From Polytrichum commune (taxonomy: Eukaryota; Streptophyta; Polytrichopsida; Polytrichales; Polytrichaceae): DNA of 64,000 bases. A model generated the notes under the pieces. That model saw only the letters and a program-made list of their open reading frames with translations, did no database searches and had not been told where the DNA came from. The stretch spans positions 27,838,001 to 27,902,000 of the forward strand of contig OX485806.1 of assembly GCA_950295325.1 (NCBI GenBank). Direction: 5' to 3'. Position numbers and translations under genes: made by a program. Positions 1-11,735 of the stretch are shown one piece after another; the first letter of the stretch is position 1; each line of letters begins with the position of its first letter.

Positions 1-131
1 GCATATTCATATCCATTCTCAGTCATTCATGCAAATGAGCCTGCGTTGACAATGATGTGTAGAAATATTACAAAACATTTACTCAATAACATTATCCATG
101 TTCAAGCAGTGAGAATTGCCACAAAAATTAC

Positions 132-326
132 CAGATGGGAACCTTCAGTCGTTTGGGAGTGGTGGAAGAGATCTTCAGAGTGAGTGCCCTTCAGAACTGG
201 AGCATCCAATGGATGACACATTACTGAAGTTTCTTGCACCAGGACTTGATTGCGCAGATGGCCCGGTGCCGGGCACACGAAAGCAGATCGTGTGGAACTT
301 GAGGGTGTGTATCCAGCAGGAGGAAA
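132..326 (-). other. Possible extra downstream exon of the fusion gene
   Basis: On the minus strand, a TATCTTCAG acceptor at 328-327 opens a 65-codon phase-0 frame that ends at a CTG|GTAATT donor at 132/131. If the FCP1 exon used a weak donor near codon LEP instead of its TAA at 383-381, the gene would run off the left edge of the window. Nothing in the translated segment is recognisable, so the simpler model ending at 381 is preferred. Confidence 0.2.
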
Positions 327-380
327 CTGAAGATAGCATGAAATACAATGTTACATGGCATATAATCCTAATTATGCTAG

Positions 381-3300
381 TTAGCCTAATTTTCTTTGCA
401 CAGGCTCTAAGGGTTGCAATGCGGGTTGATTGGGAAACTTGTTGGATTTCTGAATTGCCAGCTTGACTGCGTCGTTATGCCTGATAGGTTGCTGCCCAAA
501 TCTACGTCTTACCAAGAAATCGCGTGCGTCTGACATTGGTGAGTAGAACATACTTTGAAAGAAAGGGAGGAGAACCTTTGTCATGTCTGCATCGTCGACC
601 CGGTTATTGGTGAAGGGACTGGGAAACAAGCCACACTCGTCCGGATTACAAGCAGACTTGTAAGGGCAGTCATCTACAAGTATGGTGTTGGAAATTGTAG
701 CAGTAATCCTCCCTTCATCAAGGGATATAGGTGGCCACCAAAACCTTGATGTCAAACTTTTGAAAAACAAGACAGATTGTGGCTTCAAAGGGTTCCTCAC
801 GACATTTCCCCACATATCCTTGAAGGTGATGCAATCCTCTTGGCCGAGTACCATAGCGGGTTTAGGCATCCCAGCAAAAAGATACTCCACCACAAGATCG
901 ACTGTAGATTTTTTCATGGAGGACCAAATGCAAAGATGGTACATTGTAGACATGCTCTCCCAAAACTGTTTGTATCCCAGTCTAGGGAGGACAACCTTGG
1001 GCCCTACCAAGGCAGGATCTTTGTCCAGCGCACGATCTTGCATTATCCAAGTAGGGACAGCTACCATATTCTTGAGACGGGGGGTACAGTGGCAAAATAT
1101 GCCATTTAAATCGAACACCACAATGAACCTTCGACGGGGGACAGCAGCAGGCACCTGCCGAAATGAATCCATGGTGAGCATCTTAAACTTACTACCATGA
1201 ACTTAACAATTGAACTAAACTAAGCATAATATAGTTCACCAATGCATGACTTAGTTATATTTTGGTGGTAGGTCAATGGCGCAGAGGATACGAAAGCGAG
1301 AATCCTAAGAACAGTAATATGTGACCGGACCAATACCTCATAGCGTATCGGATTGAATTCCCATAGATCAGAAGATCCTAAGGAGGGATCTTCAGGATAC
1401 TTAGACATTAGTCTTTTAGCACACGCGATTCCCATCTCCCTTGTAAATACTTGGAGAGGCCTATTGACCTTTGGGTAGGTGTCATCGTAAACAAAGAGCT
1501 TATCATAAACAAGATGTTTTGGTACAGGCGCATCCATAGCCGTATTCGTGCATTGGGGACCCTGAACCCAAAACTACGCGATGTAAAATTCGATGTGAGG
1601 GCAAAACTCTATACATAGATAGCTACATAAATATGCAGTTTACGCACCGGGAAGTAGTCATGGATGTCGGGAACTTACATTGACATGACTAGGGACATTG
1701 TCGATGAGAGCTGCCCGCCGCTTGTCCTCGTCTTGCTTATTGTGCATTGCTCGGAAATCATGTAGAGTGGTGTTGTCAAATCTGGGGTCGCCTTTGCTGT
1801 CGCCGAGTGGCCATCGTTGCAAATATCTCTTCACTGATTGGGGGACAATGTTGTCGGCTTGTGGACTTGCCGGATCTGTCGGGATGACTTCCACAACAGA
1901 CGTCGAAGGTAGCAAGTCGACTTTTTGCAACTCGACTTGTGACTGGGGAGAGGACTCCATCGCACAAGGCTCAGGCTGAGAGCAACATCCCGCAACATTG
2001 GGCAACAGATGTGAAGGGATCGATGCAACAGGGGACGGCGGAGGAGTATCTGGAATAGAATCCGAGGGGTCCGAGAGTGGCGGGGGAGGCCGAGAAGCTA
2101 CGGTGGCTATCGGTGCTTGTAGGGGCCCACAAATGGGCAATGGATTATTCTTCCCACCATCGAACAAAGGCGACGCTGGAAGAGGCATTATTGTAGACGG
2201 AAGATCCACGTGCTCTAAGATTGGCAACGAAGCCTGTGAAGTCCAACGGAGCATTAAAGACTGCATAAAACACAAAATTGAAGGATGAAGGGAAATGATG
2301 ACTTTATTCATAATAAAGAGGCGCACATATTCCATCTTGCCTTCACATTGAGGGCGGTCTACACTGGCGTGAATGGGAAAAACCAAACTAAACTAAACTA
2401 TGGATCGAAGGATCTGGCTTCATAGTCGATCACGAACGCTTCACAATGGTGCGCCGTCTCGGACCTGGATCAAACATCCAGGTGGAGATTCAGTCACTTG
2501 TATAGGGGCATTCAAAGTGCTAAAACATTAGGAAAGATTACTTACATTCGTATCAGCCGTGGCGGGGGAGTCCAATTCCATGGCAATAGCCGACGCCTCA
2601 ATGTCAACCGTCGGGGCATCCACTTCTAACGTCGGGGCATCCACTTCCAACGTCGGGGTATCCACTTCCAAAGTCGGGGTATCCGCTTGCACGTTCAGGG
2701 GTTTATCCTCATCGACACCTTGCACGGCAATAGCCTGATTTGCATCCACTCGGTCGATTGGGACTTCGGGCCGAGTCGAGGTTGCGACATGCACTGAAGG
2801 TGTCATCTGAGTCGGTTGTGGGAAGGGCAAAACTTTGGCCTGAGACATCGCTTCTTGAAACATACCCGACAACATCTGAGGCAAAGTTTTGCTCAGAATA
2901 CCCACAATCTTGTCTTCCATCATAGATTCGGTGATGACAGGCTCCATCGGTCTTTGTTTTCGTCGTCTCCACTGCAGTTCTTTGGCGGGTGATCTACTAG
3001 GTACATGCCTACTCCTCGTGGATGTACTAGGTTTCGATGAACTCGGGGGAGGAAGGTCTTGCCCGATATCATCTGAACTGGACGACCTCGAACTAGCCTC
3101 ATGAAGTTCCTCTATATCGCGGTCGTCATTACGATCATCCTCACGGTCGGAGTCGCGATCATACTCTTGATCTTCTTCTTGATCATCTTGATCTTCCTCA
3201 TTGCCCTCGTTGGCTTCGCCGTCGCCAACGGCATCTCTTTCGGTATCGTCTTCCTCCTCTAGTGGTTCTGCCGGATGCTCTCGGCGTGCGTCCATCACTG

Positions 3301-6300
3301 AGTCGAAGTCGAGGGCCTTGGCTCGCAAAGGGGAAGTGGGCAACTCCAAAGGCAAGGAATGAGCATCGTGCTCGCTATTTACCTCATCGGTGTCCTGCTC
3401 GCTTGGTGCCTCCCGCTCGTCGTCATCATCTTGAGCCTCCTCGTAATCTTCCCCATCAGAGACAGGGTTGTCGATATCCATATTGTCGATGCCGACAACG
3501 GGAGAATGGTCTCTTGGGACATAATCCTGTCATAAATCAAGAATGTTAGGCCATGGGAAGAATGAAAGAGGTCAGTGGAATGCAAGGCCACCCAGCTTCC
3601 AGTCGATCGACTGGAAGCTGAATATGGTGTGACCACTTGAGTCATGGAATAATGTATACGTACCAGCATTTTGGGAGGGGATGCATCTCGAATAGGTTGA
3701 GCATCAAAATGAGACTCCTCCTCTTCGAAGTCAACAGCCCGAAGGGGACGAATATGCGCCAATTTATCGGCGAACGTATGCATGAAATTCGAATCCATGT
3801 ACGAAAATACATTGTATGCGTTCATCTGCACACACAAATAATTCATGAGCAAAAATAAAGAATGCATGGTTGAGAGCATACCAATGAATGGAACAGGTTG
3901 CGAAACGGAGAGGTGCAATGAACTGACCAGTGCGGCAGCTATTGGCTTCAATCCTCCGAAGAAATTGATGACCACTGCTCCCGAGCATCCGAGGTGGCTA
4001 AGGAACGTAAGATACGTTTCCATTCTCAGCTCGCCGCGACTCACTTCATAAGTCAATTCGGACCACTGCTTGGGACTAACCGTGTAACGTCGAGATCCAG
4101 GAGCTAACATGGGGCATGGGAAGACTTTGAACCTCGGTAGCAGCTTGGTCGTCAGAAAGTCGACATAAAGAGCCGGAGAAGTCCTCTTGCTGTCTACTTC
4201 CTTGCATGGTGGCAGATCCTCAGCGGGGCAGGGGAAATAGAATGATGGTACATTGACAAACGTGTCTGGATGCCTCCGACACAACATAGATATGAACTCA
4301 ACTGCAGCTGTGTGGTTACGGAGATCCGATACAATCATCCAAGCAGGAACAAGCTTGAGACCCGGGGACCATGTGGGATTGCTAACATACTTGACCAATG
4401 ACTCCACGACTGAAGTGGCCACAGGTTGATCCACGCTTCCAGGGATAAATCTGAAGTTTATAAATCCAGCACATATGTTGTTTTTACTCAACCACTGGAT
4501 ATCGTTATTGTCTTGGTGGGGGATTACCAATTGCTTCTTGATTGAATTGTAATCTACCCACCGAGTGATGACCTTGGAACTGCACTCTCGCATATTTGTT
4601 TGAAGCCATTCGTGCAGCAATCGGTCGCATGCAGGGGGTGCCTCGAGGTACTTGTTGTTCGGCAACCGCTTCTTATTGAGCCATGTATCACCCGCAACCT
4701 GGTAGAGCTTAACCCACTTTGCCTTTGTGATCCCGTGCTCCTTTTTGAATTTACCCCAAACGGCTCGGTCAACGCAATCAAAACCCTCCGGATCCTTTCC
4801 CCATATACCACGCTGTTTGGGATCGCGTGACGACAACTCTTGAAGTAAGATATTCTTCCACTTCCTAAAGTTGGACCAAGACTTCAAGGTCGAAACTTTC
4901 GGGTTTTTTGACGCTCTCAGTGTCACTCTGGGAACATCCTCTCCATCCCTTACATCCAGTATACGTTGTGCCAAGAAGAAGTAATCAGACCGTGTAAGGC
5001 CGGCCATGTTTTTGAAAGTCTCCCTTGTTAGAGGTTTGCAGACATAGGGCTTCTCTTCAAACGCAGAAGGCGATTTCTTTTTTTCGTGACGGGCTCGCAG
5101 CTTCTGTTGGGCCTCAACGTAGTCATCCAGAAATGTGTACCCAGGCTTATCTGGATTCATGAGTGTGCCCTCTTCGTGTGCTATGAAAATCTTCCTCCAC
5201 AATCTAGACGTCGGATCTGGAGCCATGATGAGGGTGAGCTCTGCATTCAGATCTGCGTGGGTGATTCCTCTAGCTATGGCTGTGAAAGACGCCTCCATAC
5301 TTGTGGTGAAATTTTGCCATGTCAAAATACCAGAATTTATGAGTCACAAAAGAGCCAATATGAAACATAGACTTGCAGTGGCCATACATACAGTATGAAA
5401 CATACATACAAATAATATTAAACATACAGACAACAGTGTAGTTCCTCTCGATCGAGTGGAACCCCTGCAGCAGTGTAGTTCCTCTCGATCGAGTGGAACC
5501 CCTGCAGCAGTGTAGTTCCTCTCGATCGAGTGGAACCCCTGCAGCAGTGTAGTTCCTCTCGATCGAGTGGAACCCTCGCAGCAGTGTAGTTTCATAGTAT
5601 ACATTGCATACAATGCATAAATACATCGAGTGGGGGTCCATAGTATACAACCATGAATTAGGAGTAAACGATCACTTATTATTAAGCCTTTATACATATA
5701 GAGTATGACATACCTTCCAGGCCGTAGACATATTTGGATCGAGAGATCCCTCAGCAGCATTGACTCGCTGCTTATGAGGCCTTCCCAATTTCACCCACAC
5801 CCGGCGACAGTACATGATCTGTGTTGTCCATGTTGGAGTAAATTTGTTGAATGAGTTAGAGTTATTCAACGTGTAGGAGAGTCGAACAGTCATGCTTGGA
5901 TCATCGCTCCAAACTATTGTGCACGGCCATACCTTCAATTTTTCTCGCAATGCTGGCTCTGTGTCTCTATGGCCTATTATTTGCCTTGATGCAGCAACGC
6001 TGTGCTGTCCGTTGATGATAACAAACTGTCCGTCCTTTATGTCGTCCCACGTCATCCCTTCTCTCCATTTTTCCCCCTTCTTAAATTTGGGCATCAAGCA
6101 CAGATTGTGATGGGGCCATGCGGGTGGCGTTTGAACGAGGTAGTTCTTCATAAGCGCCACCCCGGCATCATCTAGTGGACGAGTGACCTGATATGCTTTG
6201 GCGCTCGTCATCTTTTTTATGTTCACCCTAAAGACTGCTTCGACCCCAAATGGATAGAGGTGTCCAAAAAGTTGAATGAACTTCTTCCGGTCCTTTGCTG

Positions 6301-7129
6301 CTTCTTCGAGGCTGGGTTCCTCGCCATGCGTAATAACCCTCCCCTTCTCTGTTGCAGTAAGCACCAAGGGGGTGTCCTCCTCCGTGGACTTCATCTTCTT
6401 GGGCTTTGTCTTCCTTTCTGGTGATGATGCTCGCTTTCCATGCGCTTTGTTTCTGGTACTCGCAGGCCTGTCAATATCGTCGGCATCCATTGCCGTGGAG
6501 AATTGTACAATCTCGCCTCTCTTTTTGGGCTTCGCCTCAGTTGTGCCTCGTAAATCATCGTCGCCGGATTTCTGCGACCCTTTCTTTGATTGGGGAGTCG
6601 ACCTGCTACTCCCTCCATCATGTGTCCTTGGCTTTAGAACATTCTCTGCTTGCTTCTTCCTCTGCTTCAATGATGCTTCTTGTTCGGCTTTCAACTTTTC
6701 ATTGATATCCCCTAGTGACTCCAGTACAAAATTGATCGCCTTCTTCGATACTCCAGATACCATAACTGTCTGTATGTCTTCCTTGTCCTTTGAAGGGAGC
6801 GTTGAGATTGACTCTAAAAATGGCTCCAAGTGGAATACATGTTTTTTGCAATCAATGGATAGTACTCTCACTTCGAGTCCCTCTTGCACTGAGATATCTA
6901 GCCTATCCCTAGTACCCACAGCAGCTAAGGTTATAGGGTTTCCAGGATTTGGAATCCAGCTCTTGTCTATCCGAAAAGCAAATGATAACTGCAAGGGAGA
7001 CCTCTTGTCCTTTTGATGCACTTGGAGTGACCAATGCTTCAAGTGCGAGTCCTTCACAACCCAGTAGGGCCCATTTGGCCCTTCTTGTAGTGTGCCAACA
7101 AGGTCTGTCCACAGTACCTCCCTCTCCAT
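381..7129 (-). CDS. ParB-like / DNA-methylase-like / FCP1-like fusion protein, 7 exons
   Basis: Not a known named gene. Exons read on the minus strand: 7129-5714, 5292-3928, 3825-3664, 3526-2546, 2233-1679, 1561-1337, 1154-381. Every junction is phase 0 with GT-AG ends, giving 1825 aa without a stop. Domains: basic linker about 150-250; ParB/sulfiredoxin-like fold about 299-410 with INGQHSVAAS at 372-381 (family usually has an Arg where this has Ser); methylase-like core with SDLRNH (793-798) where DPPY would lie and VVINFFGGLKPIAAAL (912-927) as the SAM-binding motif I, followed by a Tyr/Asp strand; acidic segment and 7-residue DTPTLEV repeats; Pro-rich segment; FCP1/HAD domain 1569-1825 with FDLNGI, IWSSM and VDDCPYKS. 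The second HAD Asp is Asn. The weakest junctions are 5714/5292 (poor acceptor tract) and 3928/3825. The start is the first ATG; a good acceptor (TTGCAG) sits 3 bases upstream, so a 5' exon is likely. Methylase homology is inferred from motif order alone. Confidence 0.68.
3593..3620. repeat. 28-bp perfect palindrome, compensated variant of the core site
   Basis: Centred on TCGA|TCGA at 3606/3607, both 14-base arms match exactly. The inner 16 bases are CCAGTCGATCGACTGG. Compared with the array core CCACTCGATCGAGTGG, both arms carry the paired C/G swap, so symmetry is kept. It lies alone in the 137-bp intron between exons 3 and 4 of the fusion gene. Confidence 0.9.
5434..5590. repeat. Palindrome array I: 37-bp unit, about four copies
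   Basis: Four near-identical 37-bp units lie within the 421-bp intron 1 of the fusion gene. Each contains CCTCTCGATCGAGTGG, the core site with one arm base changed, flanked by GTTC and GAAC. The spacer between sites is CCCTGCAGCAGTGTA. Open frames through it are repeat artefacts. Confidence 0.92.
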
Positions 7130-7241
7130 GACCTGCAATGGGCATGGAAACAATATCAATACATTAATATGGGCAATTCCATTGAGATCTTCAATTGTAT
7201 AGAAGTTTTGTCTATCCCTAGTACCCACTCCATTCAAAAGA

Positions 7242-7722
7242 AACTTCCACTCGATCGAGTGGAAGTTGGAAGGTTTGATGTTAATGGGGTGATAATCCTG
7301 CGCACACCCAGGCGGCCAGGCACTGGCCACTTCCACTTGATCGAGTGGAAGTGGCCAGTGCCTTGCGCACACCCAGGCGTCCATGCAGTGGCCACTTCCA
7401 CTTGATCGAGTGGAAATGGCCACTGCCTTGCGCACACCCAAGCGGCCATGCAGTGGCCAATTCCACTCGATCGAGTGGAAATGGCCAGTGCCTGGCCGCT
7501 TGGGTGTGCGAAATGCAGTGGCCACTTCCACTCGATCGAGTGGAAGTGGCCACTGCATTTCGCACACCCAAGCGGCCAGGCACTGGCCACTGCCTTGCGC
7601 ACACCCAGGCGGCCATGCAGTGGCCAATTCCACTCGATCGAGTGGAAGTGGCCAGTGCCCTGGGCACACCCAGGCGGCCAGGCAGTGGCCACTTCCACTC
7701 GATCGAGTGGAACTGGCCACTG
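7242..7722. repeat. Palindrome array II: irregular units around the core site
   Basis: Seven copies of the core lie at about 60-100 bp spacing: five are exact CCACTCGATCGAGTGG and two have CCACTTGATCGAGTGG. The cores are embedded in inverted blocks of GCGCACACCCAGGCGGCCA and GCAGTGGCCA type. The array lies immediately upstream of the fusion gene ATG, probably within its 5' intron. The central copy is the middle of a 108-bp perfect palindrome. Confidence 0.92.
7482..7589. repeat. 108-bp perfect palindrome without spacer
   Basis: Reading outwards from the centre at 7535/7536, all 54 bases of each arm are complementary; the first mismatch is at 7481/7590. The centre is the TCGATCGA of a core site. 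Such a stretch can form a cruciform. Confidence 0.9.
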
Positions 7723-8192
7723 CCTGTGTTCAAGCACTCCAATTTGTCCGTACAATACGGAGTGTTGATTATGACACGGCTGATAATGACTTGAGTGGTG
7801 GAAATTAGTGTGGGTTAAGTTAAATTTGATTTTTACAATTGCAATCCCCTTGCATGTCATTGAGACTATGCAGGTTTAGTCCTTAATGAGTATCTGCATT
7901 CTGTCTTGTGAATTGAGTGTCTTCTATGGACCTTGCAAACAATTCAGGAGTTATTGAAGGGAAATACAGCACATTGCAAACCATTCAGCACATTGGAAAC
8001 AATTCAGCACACACAGTTATTGAAGGGAAATTGGAGGTGACCTTTGTGAATTGCATCCAATCCAATCCATTGAACCATTCTGGAATGCACTTGAATTCAG
8101 TGTAGCAATTCATAACTATGCATTGCAATTCAGAGTAGCAATTCAGAACTATGCATTGACAACTTCTAGGAGTTCACATATTTAGGTTCAAC
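7723..8192. other. Unannotated spacer
   Basis: AT-rich sequence with short repeats such as AACAATTCAGCACA and GCAATTCAGA. I see no coding signature or RNA gene. Confidence 0.6.
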
Positions 8193-8421
8193 TGTATGCA
8201 TTCACTAAAACAAGATGGCATTCACAAAATTTATGCATTCACAAAATGTATGCATTCACTAAAACAAGATGGCATTCACAAAATTTATGCATTCACAAAA
8301 TGTATGCATTCACTAAAACAAGATGGCATTCACAAAATTTATGCATTCACAAAATGTATGCATTCACTAAAACAAGATGGCATTCACAAAATTTATGCAT
8401 TCACAAAATGTATGCATTCAC
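8193..8421. repeat. 54-bp tandem repeat, about 4.2 copies
   Basis: The unit contains TATGCATTCACTAAAACAAG and a second TATGCATTCACAAAA half. Because 54 is a multiple of three, reading frames stay open through it as an 18-residue repeat, but codon content and lack of context argue against a protein. Confidence 0.92.
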
Positions 8422-8429
8422 AACTTTCA

Positions 8430-8885
8430 TGTTCAGAAGTTAACTCTTCACTTCAGAAGTTAACTTTCAGTTGAGAAGTTAACAACTTTCAAGTTCAGAA
8501 TTGAAGATTAAGTTCAGATGTTATCTTTAAGTTCAGAAGTTATCTTTAAGTTGACAAGTTAACAACTTTCAAGTTCAGAATTGAAGATTAATCTCAGAAA
8601 AGTTATCTATAAGTTGAGAAGTTAACAACTTTCAAGTTCAGAATTGAAGATTAAGTTCAGAAGTTATCTTTAAGTTGACAAGTTAACAACTTTCAAGTTC
8701 AGAATTGAAGATTGGGTTCAGAAGTTATCTTTAAGTTGACAAGTTAACAACTTTCAAGTTGAGAATTGAAGATTAATCTCAGAAGTTATCTATAAGTTGA
8801 CAAGTTAACATTAAGTTCAGAAGTTAACTTCAGAAGTTCAAGGTGGAATGAATTAAGTTCAGAAGTTAAACTTTAGGGGTTAACT
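8430..8885. repeat. About 61-bp tandem repeat, degenerate
   Basis: Repeated elements AAGTTCAGAATTGAAGATTA, AGTTATCTTTAAGTTGA and GTTAACAACTTTC recur with 61-bp spacing (for example 8633, 8694, 8755). The 3' end breaks into shorter AAGTTCAGAAGTT pieces. Confidence 0.88.
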
Positions 8886-9135
8886 TTTCAGAAGTTCAAG
8901 GTGGATTGAATTGCAAGCAAAACATACATGATTGGCAAGCATTGGAAAACACACCAAGCAAAATGCAGAGTTGCAAGCTACATGCAATGAATTGCAAGCA
9001 AAATGCAATGAATTGCATGCAAAATGCAATGAATTCCAAAACATACCACGGATCGAATTGATGAGGGAATTCGAAGGCCGCCGAGCGCTTCCACAAGATG
9101 CGCTCCTCCCGCAACTAGCGCCGCCCGGAACTCAC

Positions 9136-9320
9136 CCCTTCAGCGAATTCGATGCACCGATCACCGCAACAGGAGGAGAGAGAAGAGGAAGGGAAGCGAA
9201 GCAGCAAGGGAAGAGGGAGCAGGAAGAGAGGGAGCAGAATGGCCTCCTCGAAAAGAGTCAGGGGGGGTGTCAGTGCGCCCAAGGGATGCGCCCCTTCCTC
9301 ACATCGGACAGTTCAGATTC
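9136..9320 (-). promoter_or_regulatory. Candidate 5' leader exon of the fusion gene
   Basis: A GC-rich, pyrimidine-rich island stands out of AT-rich surroundings. On the minus strand it has no ATG and ends in a strong donor GGG|GTGAGTTCC at 9136/9135. It could splice to the TTGCAG acceptor just upstream of the ATG at 7129, making a roughly 2-kb 5' intron that would contain array II and both AT-rich tandem repeats. A weak TATA-like TTTATATC lies near 9474-9481. This is inference from signals only. Confidence 0.35.
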
Positions 9321-9481
9321 GGCCGTCAACATGGACGGTTCAGATCCGCGCATACCATTCCATAATTGCTGGGGTACGCGTGCTTTTAGGGGATGCAACC
9401 CCCTATTAGCTTGTCACAACTTCAAGTTTATATCAATGATGACCTATCCACTTCACACCTATCCACTTCATATGATATAAA

Positions 9482-11356
9482 CCAACCCTCATGCCATTTA
9501 TGCCTCTAATACCAACTAGGACATTCGTTATGCCAATTACATACTAATTAGTGGCTTCCATTTGCACATTAGACACTAATGAGTGACTTGCATTTGAGCA
9601 TTAGAGACATTTAGTGACTTGTATTTGGACATAGGCTTCAACAATTACTGGCTTGCATTTTATTACAATTTAAAACAATTATGATTGCCTCTCCACTTCA
9701 TATGATATGAACCAGCCCTCATGCCAATTATGCCAACTAGGACATTCGTTAGGCCAATTACAGACACTAATTAGTGACTTTCATTTGGACATTAGAGGCA
9801 CTAATTACCGACTTGTATTTGGGAACATGGTTGAAGTGCTTGAGGCCCTTCGAAAGTTATTGCACACATGAGATTATGGATTGGGAATAAGGACCGTAAA
9901 TTGTGGGTTCACAATTTCAATTATTTGATTATAAGTTGACATGATCTAAAACGAGGATTTCACTTGTATATACTAAGCATGGTTCATGCGTCGATTTGAA
10001 GTGGAACTATAGGTAATTAAAACTGTAATATGACATGGTATGTTGCATAATAAGGCCTTGAACAAGAGTGAACACTTGTGAACATTTCCACTATCCATCC
10101 GGTCCAAATTGTCTTGGCATTGGTCCTCTATGGATTCCACCCCCACTAGAAAACGCACATTCAAGTCTAGCCCGTTCCATATATATGGTCTACTAGTGTA
10201 TGGATTAAGGAGATGTGTTGTCCATCTTGCCTACACTCCATAGTTCAAGTGAATGGAGAACAAAGGATATTATAGAATTGAAGACAATAAATTTGGACAA
10301 TGGGTATGCCCATCTGTGACTACAACTTCAGTATTGAGCGTGTCGTTAGTGCAATGCATCATTCAGAATAGCACCATTACCTATACCAAATATGACATTT
10401 AAGGTTTGATGCACTAAATACGACGCATATTACACAAAACATATCCAAGTATGTCAAAGTACGCATATTACACAAAATATCAAAGTACGTCAAAGACACC
10501 CTATGAAAGTAAGTAACATTAAATGTAAACTCAAACACTAAATCACAACTTTGGTAATATGTGACAGTTACAACTTTGAATTTTAGTGTTATGTAAGGAT
10601 ATGCATAAAATGTTGGTATGATAAAAAGAGTTAAAACATAACCTCCTCTAACTAGAGGAACTTCACTAATTATTCAATTTGGGAACTTCATGATAATAAC
10701 GGTACCTATACTCGAAATTCAACCTTTGGATCAATTCATAATAGCATCTTTCAAACTTCAATACAAGAAAAAACTTCGGCGGTAGCAATTATATGAGCTT
10801 GTAAAACAATGTCATATCGAAGTGCGTCGTCTTTCAACATGATTATGATCCAATTGCAAGTATACGAGCAAGATCATGCAAGAATGGTTGGCAATACAAC
10901 CATTACGAACTGTTTAGGGTTTAGGGTTTAAGATTCTATAGCCAACTTGAACGACATTGAGTATCTGTGAATAGCTTCACATTTGGCTTCGCAACATACC
11001 TTCTTACGACCAAGGGAATATGACATTTTGCATATGAATATAACACGCAATGTACTTAAGGAAAATTAAAAGGTTTGACTTACGGAATTTATCTTATTGC
11101 ATGCATCACATTCTTGTAGTCATTTAATATGGAGGATCATCATCATCAAGGGTCAATGGGTAGGATCGACTGAAAATGCCAAACCTTTTGACGATACCTC
11201 ATGCTTCTCAGAGTCTCTCATAGTCTCTCACTCTCTCGAGTAATTCCACGATTTTAAATCTACTTGATTATAAACATTTTTATTATTCACCTAGCAATGG
11301 TCATCTTGGGAAATACCCGTCTTTACTTAAATAACTCCATTATAAGCTTCCAACCC
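9482..11356. other. Gene-poor AT-rich stretch
   Basis: A roughly 200-bp segment is imperfectly repeated (CAACCCTCATGCCATTTATGCC near 9484 and CAGCCCTCATGCCAATTATGCC near 9713, followed by GGACATTCGTTA). No coding exon or RNA gene is recognised. Confidence 0.55.
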
Positions 11357-11735
11357 TAAATGGAACAATCATTTCATGATGCCACATGTATATTTGAGGA
11401 ACCAATTACTACACAATTGGTGGGGGAGGTAGTAATTGCTCTCTCAAGAATCATTGTGGCATCATGAATTGATTGTTCCAAATCAATTACTACACAATTG
11501 AATCATGATTGATTGAGAAACCAATTGTAGTTTGGAACAATCAATTCATGATTGGTTGAGTCGCCAATTGTAGTTTACAACAATCAAATCATGATTGATT
11601 GAGAAACCAATTGTAGTTTAGAACAATCAATTCATGTTTGATTGACCAACTCTGAAATATATTGCCACAATCGACATTACTACATGTATGTCCATGTGGC
11701 ATCATGAATTGATTGTTCTAAATCAATTACGTCGG
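11357..11735. mobile_element. Fold-back MITE-like element with internal 43-bp repeats
   Basis: The left end contains GGAACAATCATTTCATGATG CCACATG (11357 on) and the right end the inverted match CATGTGGCATCATGAATTGATTG (11697 on). Inside, CATGATTGATTGAGAAACC units repeat at 43-bp spacing (11504, 11547, 11590), and a second TGGCATCATGAATTGATTGTT lies near 11458. No coding capacity. Confidence 0.6.

Noticed and set aside
682-2288. Several plus-strand frames opposite the fusion gene exons
   Set aside because: Shadows of the minus-strand coding exons; no domain and no splice signals of their own.
3826-3881. Shorter 56-base intron with donor at 3881
   Set aside because: Splice sites look good but the join shifts frame; the donor at 3927 keeps phase 0 and restores the methylase-like motif order.
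381-7129. Reading the fusion gene as a virus-derived insertion
   Set aside because: It has several spliceosomal introns and no capsid, polymerase or terminal-repeat evidence was seen.
7234-7860. Long open frames on both strands through array II (STRSSGSGH-type repeats)
   Set aside because: They exist in several frames at once because the repeats lack stops; they are artefacts of the palindromic repeat.
8196-8474. 92-codon frame with an 18-residue repeat
   Set aside because: It arises from a 54-bp tandem repeat; no start context, domain or splice support.
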